Source of the DNA: Myxocyprinus asiaticus
Taxonomy: Eukaryota > Chordata > Actinopteri > Cypriniformes > Catostomidae
Length of the DNA stretch: 64,000 nt
Assembly: GCF_019703515.2 (NCBI RefSeq)
Contig: NC_059358.1
Location: 47,006,594 to 47,070,593 of the forward strand
Direction: 5' to 3'
The position numbers were made by a program, and so were the translations under genes. The number at the start of each line of letters is the position of its first letter. Positions within the stretch are counted from its first letter, which is position 1. This document shows, in pieces, positions 57,481-64,000 of this stretch. The notes under the pieces were generated by a model, which searched no databases, was not told the DNA's origin, and worked only from the letters and a program-made list of their open reading frames with translations.

Positions 57481-57832
57481 GTTTTGCCTCAGAGAGCAAA
57501 TGTGTAACTGGGTGTATCAAAATTCACCAGATTATAACATGAAAATAATTAAAAATTTAGCAAAGTGCGCAGAGCTCGTCGCTCACACATCTGCTTCTTG
57601 CATGGCGTCACGTGACCCCCCTCGGAAGAGTATAGTTCTTAAAGGGAGGGCAGGGGGCAACCAATAATCCTCTCAGCAGTCCGAACTGTCCTTTGTAGTC
57701 TTCTGATATCTGATTTCATAGCTGAACCAAACCAGACAGATATTGAAGTGCAGAGGACAGACTCGATGACTGCTGAGTAGAACTGTATCAGCAGCGCCTG
57801 TGACAGGTTGTTGAACTTCCTCAACAGAGAAC

Positions 57833-58900
57833 TTTACTTGTTACTACAAATTTCAAAATCTGACTGCTAAAAAAAAATGCATCAGCGACATATCAGGAGA
57901 CAGTCAAAGTGAGCTGTCAAACATAATTAATCACAATCTATAAATGTAATTTCTTTCAAGGGTCAATCAATATGAAACTTGAAATAAAACAGATCCTCAT
58001 CATAGGTGTAACATTGTGTTCACATGTGACAGCAATTGTGGTATTAGGATCAAATTTTACCATTGCAGCATTTTAGCATTACGGAAAATTGTTGTATGAC
58101 ATTTCTATGATGTGTTTTCCATCAAATCACAGTAACAAGAACATTCTTATTTTGATGTAGTTATATATATTTACCAAAATGAAAAATATTGCAATCAAGA
58201 CTACAGCCCTTATGATAACAGGTCTGTGAGAAATAGCTGCTAAACATGTTACATCATCTGCTGCCCAGAACTCACCCGGGTTTCAGCTACAGTTATGGCA
58301 CCTTGTATTTCAAATTATTATTATTATTTTGATAAATGTATTCTTTTTAACTATGATGCTTTGAACAAATGTCATGAAACAGTAGTACAATTTATAAAGT
58401 ACAAATAATTCATACCCACAAATATTCTACTAAAATAAATCATTTATTTATCAGAATTATTAATATTATTGCACTATTGAAAATGATGATGACTTATGTG
58501 GGTTTGAATTGATACACACAATATATCCATTGATTTCAATTAATAAAATAAAAATTTAGACAATTACTGAGGAGGTAAGATTTATTGCAGGACTCTTGGG
58601 TTTGACTGTAGGAGTTTCAGCTATATGGACATATTTAACTAGACACTTGTTGAATGTGAATATTGCTTGGTTTTTTATTTGCATCTATTCCAAAGCATTC
58701 TATCCCATGCAATAACTACAATTCTAATGGACGTATTCAAAACCTGCAGCTAGAACCTGAATGAGATCTGAGTGGCAGGAGAGAGAAAAAGTTTGATGAA
58801 TTATTCCCCACTGACACAATCAAGCTGTTTACATTTGGGCAGATTATATTTTTGCAAACTTAACTTTTCATTCAGTAAAACTTTTAACTTAATAAAAATA
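57833..58900. other. Unassigned AT-rich stretch (within the presumed large intron)
   Basis: No repeat end or domain recognised. It lies between the exons at 42190 and 58998 of the minus-strand gene, so it is intronic if that model holds. Confidence 0.5.
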
Positions 58901-58997
58901 GTGAATTTTCTTCATGAAACAATGTAACTCTGACAAAAAAGATTAATTGAATTCCATGATTAACTGTCACAAAATTATAAACAACATGCTCACTTAC

Positions 58998-59136
58998 ATC
59001 CCATGTCTTCAGAAAGTTGGAATCATCCTCATGCGGATAGGCAGGGAGAGCACGGAGGACAGCAGCATGTCTGACATGGACATCAACTTGTTCCTTCAAT
59101 ATGAGAACATACTCTTGATTCACTGTGGATGTTAAT
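58998..59136 (-). pseudogene. PB1-type gene, exon with LRALPAY motif
   Basis: Minus strand: acceptor-like TGTGCAG at about 59137, then LTSTVNQEYVLILKEQVDVH, HVRHAAVLRALPAYPHEDDS and NFLKTWD up to the donor GTAAGT (58997-58992). I know this stretch from many predicted fish proteins that also carry the neighbouring exons. The acceptor phase does not fit the exon at 59258 exactly, so a small indel or another acceptor is likely. Confidence 0.6.
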
Positions 59137-59257
59137 CTGCACAGCCACACAATACTATGCATCACCTACCATGTCTATATAGATAGTGTTCAACCAAAGA
59201 TAATCCAAAATCCACTGTAGTATCTTTATTAGGCATCAAGAAGAGTAACCAACTGAC

Positions 59258-59425
59258 CTGGAGGTCATAAATCCTGAGGAGCTGACCCAGAACTTCAGAC
59301 ACTTTCCCTGTGCGAGCAGCTTTTTTCCTGAACAAGCTCTGAAGATGGGCGGCATGTTGGTCCAACACAGCATAGAAGTGGTTCTTCATGTTGATGTTTG
59401 TAATTCTGTGAAACTCTGCACAGAT
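59258..59425 (-). pseudogene. PB1-type gene, internal exon
   Basis: 56 codons between the acceptor TTAGTGCAG (ends 59426) and the donor GTCAGT. Reads ICAEFHRITNINMKNHFYAV and continues with LDQHAAHLQSLFRKKAARTG. Phase 0 at both ends, in line with the previous exon ending ..LKIESQ. No stop inside. Confidence 0.65.
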
Positions 59426-59620
59426 CTGCACTAATATAAATGAGTGTTTAAGCCAGAGTATTTATGTTGCCCTGTAGAAAAAGAAAAATAACAGACAAAA
59501 TAAACAAAACATTTTGAACTATGACTGTAAACTTGATCAAGTTATCACTGACACAGCCACAAAAAGGAATTCAGTGTAATACATCTTCTCAAATAGGTGT
59601 ACTAAGGAAACAATGTTCAC

Positions 59621-61070
59621 CTGTGACTCTATTTTAAGGGCAGGCCAGCATTCCAGGGTCTCACAAACAGGTAGGTTATCACTGATGACCTCTTTGTGTC
59701 GCAGGGCAAAGGTGGTCTGCATTAACTTTGTAATCAGGACAAGATTTTTGTCACTCATCTTAACTTAATCTAAAACTTGCAGTCTTAGTTGTTCAAGGCT
59801 TGCAGCATCTTCACCTCTTGGGAAATTAGGGAGGAAATGTACTTCTGCCCTCTTAGGTCTTTTGATGTTAGTGTGAGGAGCTTGTTTGTCTAGGTTGTTT
59901 CTACTCCTCTTCCCAGAATTTACAGCTACCTCATGAAATCCAGCCCAACTCAATTTAGTGCGGTAGTTCCCCATCTTAAACTTCAGACTATTTTTCCAAC
60001 CATACCACCCTGTCTGAGATCTTGACTCTTTTAGACAAGGATGCTTAGTGACAAGTGTTTCTGCAACCACTGAAACTTCCTTATCATTGGGGTACACTTT
60101 GATGCTATGCATTTTGTCTGCGAGAGTCTCAAGGATGTCATGCTTTTGTCCCCTAGATAACTTCAGAGTCTTCCCTGTTCTCACATTTGTAGCATTTCCC
60201 TCACCAAGTATGAATTCTACCTCGTAGGAAAAAGTGGGCACTGGAAAAACACAAGGCCATCTCTCAGCCCTGTCTGAAGTCATGGCATGGGGCAATATTA
60301 TTGCTACTGAACTGGCATCAATCTCAGATCGTATAGCTTTTAGTACAGCCCTCTGTGTAAGTTCCTCAATGTCTACAAGGGAACATACACTATATGGCCA
60401 AAAGTTTGTGGACACCCCCTTCTAATTAACGAATTTGGTTACTCTATTAAATCCAGTAAAAAAAAATCTTAATGTTTCTTTATGTCATGGCTTGGGCTTT
60501 GTGTGCTTCCAAATTTGTGGCAACTGTTTGGGGATAGCCCTTTCTGTTCCAGCATGACAATGCCCATGTGAACAAAGTGAGCTCCATAAAGAAATGGTTT
60601 ACTGTGTATGATGTGGAAGAAATTGACTGCACAAAGCCCAGACATGAACCCCACTGACCACTTTTGGGGTGAACTGGAACAGCAACTGTAAGTCAGGCCC
60701 CATCGACCAACATCAGTTCTTGACCTCACTGATAGCCTTGTGTCTGAATGAGAGCAAATCCCTGCAGACATGTTACTACATACAGTATAGTGGAAAACCT
60801 TCCCAAAAGAGTGGAAGCTGTTATTACAGCAAAGGGGGAAATTGATGCCTAAGTTTTTGAAATCAAATGTTCTTCAAATTTTTGGCCATATAGTGTAGCT
60901 GTCTGTCAAATTCTGGATCTTCATATGATAGGCTAAAGTCAAAGTCCAGCTCAAACTTTTCTTTTATCATTGTTTTAAGCTCATTCATTGATTCTGGACG
61001 TGAATATACAGTCATCCTCAATGTCTGTGGAGGTATGGACATGAAGTTGGAAGTTTTGAGCTGCCATTTC
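59621..61070 (-). pseudogene. PB1-type gene, main exon (interrupted by a Tc1 and one stop)
   Basis: Starts after the acceptor TAACAATAG (61071); probable ATG at 61042. N-terminus MSIPPQTLRMTVYSRPESMN and a SLSYEDPEFD stretch look like a PB1 fold (ubiquitin-like protein-interaction domain). The exon is split by the Tc1 at 60388-60895 in a Leu codon (CAG CTA TGT): with the Tc1 and one TA removed, DRQLCSLVDIEEL reads through. Downstream: HAMTSDRAERWPCVFPVPTF, KTLKLSRGQKHDILETLADK, KHPCLKESRSQTGWYGWKNS and NIKRPKRAEVHFLPNFPRGE. One in-frame TAA at 59767-59765 (VLD*VKM). Ends ..ESQ at donor GTGAAC. Confidence 0.7.
60388..60895 (+). mobile_element. Tc1-type transposon, internally deleted, in a coding exon
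   Basis: Ends CACTATATGGCCAAAAGTTTG and AATTTTTGGCCATATAGTG, TA on both sides (60386-60387 and 60896-60897). Only the C-terminal half of a transposase remains (DNAHVNKVSSIKKWFT-like codons near 60560 and a PIDHFW-like Glu block near 60660), with stops. 508 bp. A distinct family from the Tc1 at 51490, with similar ends. Confidence 0.9.
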
Positions 61071-61227
61071 CTATTGTTACAAAGAAAAGAGAGAATACAT
61101 TAATGAGTTGACATTAATTAGTGTGAATATTAATTTTCTCCATATTGTTCCAAGAGACTTTCTAGGTCCCCATTTCTAAACACATGTTAATCCTCAAAGT
61201 GTCTGTTCAAAATAAATATTTTCTGTG

Positions 61228-63701
61228 TTAACAGCAAATGTCAATCAATAGTGCTGTGAGATTTACTGTGTCATTTAACTCTGACAGCTGATGCACAGAG
61301 AAGTTGTCTGAGGATGTCAGCTCAAATGATCTTAAATGCTCACTGTACCAGCACTCGTAGTTTCTGCAAAGAAAAGAAACAGAGTAGTTCACAATCAGTA
61401 TTTGTTCAATCCTGCTGAATTTTGGAAGTCCTCCTGCCTGAGATGATATGCCATCATGTGCTGATGCCTGGTAGCAAGAGTTTTCAAGACGTTCTTGAAA
61501 TTCTGTGTCACGTATCACTCTTTTGAAAAAACGATGTTTTCCCTCGAACCTCATGGTCCATAGGTGAACCAGAGGCCCAAAACGCTTTGTCAGTTCTGGG
61601 TAGTGTTCAAAATAATGATGCTTGGGTCTGAGCTTAAAGTCTGGAAACACTGCTTTAAGACCTTGTCTGTGATCACTTATTTTAGTCTGCATGTACTGGA
61701 TGGATTCCTCTGTGTAAGACGGAGACAACACTAGCTGCACAATTTCTTTAAGGTCCATCAATATGGCCCATGCTTCATCTCCTTCAGGGAATTTACTTCC
61801 TACCATAAGTGGTAATAACCTCAGCAAAGTGGAATTTTCATGCCCATTCCCACCAATGCTTAGTTTGACTGAAAAATTATTCGGGATTATTTGTGGTTTA
61901 TCAAGCCTATCAGAGTGCAGGTATGGAAATGTGTGAATTTTTGTGTTAGATATTCAAGAGTGAAATACTTCAGTCAAATCATTTCACGGATGCACAAGGC
62001 TAACTCAACAGGCACAATACACTCAAACAGATCGTGCAGTATATCAGACAGAAAACCATTAATGGTATGAAAATGCTGCAATGCCTTGTTGAGAGCACAC
62101 TCACCTGTAACACCGAAATGGGTTACATTTTCTCCTTGCACAACATTTTGCACATGAAGATCATGGTAGGCCTTCGTTCTCATGCTAAACTCTCCTTCAG
62201 AAACTTCACTGGCCTGTATTTTGTCTGCAGTACAGCAACAGAATCTGCAGACATAGTGTCCTCGGAAAGACCGCACAAAGCCTGCAAGACCATGAGCAGC
62301 CAAATTATCATCTGCCACACACAACACAGTGCCCCTGATACACTGACCGAGAGTTTAAATGAAAATGCCATCCTGCTCAAGAGTGTGCAAGTCTTTCAAC
62401 AAAGGTGACAGAACACTTTCATAACCACACTTCTGCATGTCAGGTACTTTGCATAGCAGAGCTAGCTGTATGACATGTAGGCTGGACCTATACTTACTGG
62501 GTACATTGGCAAGCAACCAATATATTGCACAAAGCTTGTGGATCTTTCTAGCTGTGCCTAAAGGATTAGCTAGTTCAATGTCATCCACATACAAAATCAG
62601 TGACAATTTCATCTCTCCTGCCGCTGACAAAAACATAAAAAAAAATAAATAAATAAATAAAAAAAATGTTCCATCTTCATGAGACATGTACATTCCAGGT
62701 GGCGATGGTTTGGCTTCTTGAATTTTATCAAGAAGATCGGTATTTTTAAACATTGTTTGAAGCATCTGTAGTATTGGAACATACACTGCTGTGTGTCCAC
62801 TGGAATCTACAGTACATTGCACTGGCATTACCAGAGGGTAGTTACTTCTCACAAATGTTTTCCTCCACTTAGCAGTGGTCAGCTCCACACCTTCTGCAGT
62901 AGCACTGACAAACACATTACTTTTCATAACAGCTTCCACAAATTCCTTAAGAAGGACATCACTGATAGATTGATCATGCTCACGCGGAACCATGATGATT
63001 GAGTCTCTCACAAGAGGTTTGGACAGAGAGAATATCTGTACCAAATTGTCAACTATGTCTTGTATAGCCATCTGTGATACATGAAGAACACAGTGCATTT
63101 CCAAGAACAAAGAAGCCAAGTTGTTTCTCAACTGAGCTTGCAGTTCACCAGTGTCATACCTAGACTCAAGAGGATTACAGTCAGGAGTATCCAGCTCAGG
63201 AATATTCTGAGAGGAACCAGCTTCATCAGATTCAATCTGACTCTGCATTGGGGGGCTGTCAGTTTCCGTCAAGATCTCGTTCTTAAAATCTAAGACATCA
63301 CCATCTGGATGAGTCCTACTTTTGTGGGCATTGAAGGAGGAATACACATTAGTATGGTAGTGACAGTTTTTGAATGGACAATCCACCGTCTCGTGTTGTT
63401 TTAAATGTTTCCTTAAATGACTGAGAAGAGTTTTACCAGTAAACGACTGCTTGAATCCACATATAGGACAGATGAATGATACACATTCCATCTGATTTCC
63501 ACTATGCACAACTGTCTGAGTATGTAACCGTGTTAAGTGAATTTTCAAAGCATTTACTGACTAAAATGTGCAGACACAGTCATCATAGAGATATGGCAAT
63601 GGACTGACTGAGGAAACATTGCCATGATGCAAACGATAATGTTCAAGCACCTGTGCCCTTTTATCAAAGACAGCAGCACAAAGTTTGCACTTCCAAGCCA
63701 T
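61228..63701 (-). pseudogene. Zinc-finger / tnp2 (CACTA-like) transposase-type gene, with stops
   Basis: ATG at 63701 (MAWKCKLCAAVFDKRAQVLE). C2H2 zinc fingers follow: C-x2-C..H-x4-H near 63690-63630, a second broken by TAG at 63563-63561, then CPICGFKQSFTGKTLLSHLR and CPFKNCHYHTNVYSSFNAH. Next LRNNLASLFLEMHCVLHVSQ, then the region I compare with tnp2: ILYVDDIELANPLGTARK near 62590, CVADDNLAAHGLAGF near 62300, DILHDLFECIVPVELAL near 62020, and HYPELTKRFGPLVHLWTMRF then EGKHRFFK near 61560. By analogy with CACTA transposases the Asp, Asp and Glu there would be catalytic (inference). Lesions: in-frame TAG at 63561, TAA at 62355-62357, TGA at 61974-61976, and a one-base frameshift near 61925. 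A (TTTA)n-coded stretch is inserted near 62640. Family: abundant in predicted fish proteins (recall). Confidence 0.7.
62638..62668. repeat. A-rich (TAAA)n insertion inside the coding frame
   Basis: On the minus strand it codes a FLFIYLFFFMFL-type run between HEDGTFF and SAAGEMKLSL, in place of the short charged stretch expected there, and keeps the frame open. Confidence 0.6.
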
Positions 63702-64000
63702 TTTTTATTTATGTGTTGTGCACATTTTAGTAACTATATGCAATAAATGTCTATTAAAGTTAATTGTTGACCATCAACATACCAAACTGAAAACTCCGTT
63801 CATCAGCCAGCTGCTTCAGTTTTTGCCTGAAGAGAGGAAGATTGAAAAGTTAGTTAGGTTGCAATGTTAGCAAAAACACTAGGAAAAATATCTGTGAAGC
63901 ATTTGACACTAATTTTAAGTTAGTTACCTAACTTAACAGACATTATGTGAGATATATGGTGCTGTCTCTGGCCCCATAATACAAACCCACCCTAAACAAA
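63702..64000. other. Upstream of the zinc-finger gene
   Basis: AT-rich; no clear core promoter or terminal repeat. The plus-strand frame 63685-63870 ends in KIEKLVRLQC but shows no domain; left unassigned. Confidence 0.4.

Larger units (their letters stand above)
50859..57623 (-). mobile_element. Full-length L1-type LINE (copy 3), split by a Tc1
   Basis: Flanked by 17-bp near-identical repeats GGAAGTGTGTAGTTCTT (50842-50858) and GGAAGAGTATAGTTCTT (57624-57640), each one base from the sequence expected from the L2 target. Starts on the minus strand with a short 5' UTR (57481-57623), an intact ORF1 (56635-57480), a long inter-ORF spacer (55650-56630), a broken ORF2, and ends in a T-run (50859-50872). 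A Tc1 (51490-52737) lies in the C-terminal part of ORF2. Confidence 0.9.
50821..57832 (-). mobile_element. L2 fragment in two parts (50821-50858 and 57624-57832) around an L1
   Basis: CCAGCCTTTTTCCTCACTCTGG on the left and GCAACCAATAATCCTCTCAGC on the right correspond to adjacent parts of the L2 at 22775-22945 (inverse). The L1 50859-57623 splits them. Confidence 0.85.

Overview
The window looks like a repeat-dense piece of a teleost genome, most likely a cyprinid (an inference from the mix: several Tc1/mariner families, DIRS1-type tyrosine-recombinase elements, fish L1- and L2-type LINEs, tRNA-derived SINEs and Gypsy/Ty3 LTR elements, in an AT-rich background full of CA and TA microsatellites). 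I see no ordinary single-copy host gene with confidence, and no tRNA or rRNA gene. The one multi-exon gene is itself of transposase type.

Layout. 1-538: minus-strand Gypsy LTR plus primer site. 566-1862: 3'-truncated Tc1. 1863-3341: a 1.4 kb LTR-like repeat, whose second copy lies at 43316-45010. 3342-8121: minus-strand DIRS element with gag, RT, RNase H and a broken tyrosine recombinase. 8122-15950: mostly quiet AT-rich DNA with a MITE, an L1 3' fragment and hAT remnants. 15951-20041: minus-strand L1. 20140-24215: plus-strand L2 with a Tc1 in its 3' tail. 26180-33012: Gypsy element with a SCAN-like gag, split by a 5.1 kb minus-strand L1 that itself contains a SINE and a solo LTR. 33013-35545: LINE tail, SINE and a split MITE. 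37124-41356: plus-strand DIRS with both terminal inverted repeats and an internal complementary region. 42350-43137: L2 tail with Tc1. 45033-49990: minus-strand L2 split by a Tc1. 50821-57832: an L2 fragment split by a full-length L1 that is split by a Tc1.

58998-63701 (minus) holds a two-part gene. The first part has C2H2 zinc fingers followed by a domain that I compare with CACTA/EnSpm (tnp2) transposases. The second part has a PB1-like N-terminus and several small exons. A further exon of the same gene can be recognised at 42190-42340, so the intervening intron appears to have grown to about 16.6 kb by TE insertion. The gene carries several in-frame stops, a frameshift and a Tc1 insertion in an exon, so this copy is a pseudogene.

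The nesting gives a relative history. Target-site duplications are visible for several insertions, and removing those insertions restores the interrupted sequence. The best candidates for a second look are the tnp2-like two-part gene, the DIRS pair that shares two RT lesions, the Gypsy element with SCAN-like gag and no integrase after RNase H, and an L2 tail carrying the same Tc1 junction at two loci. Family names come from recall of motifs, not from a database search.
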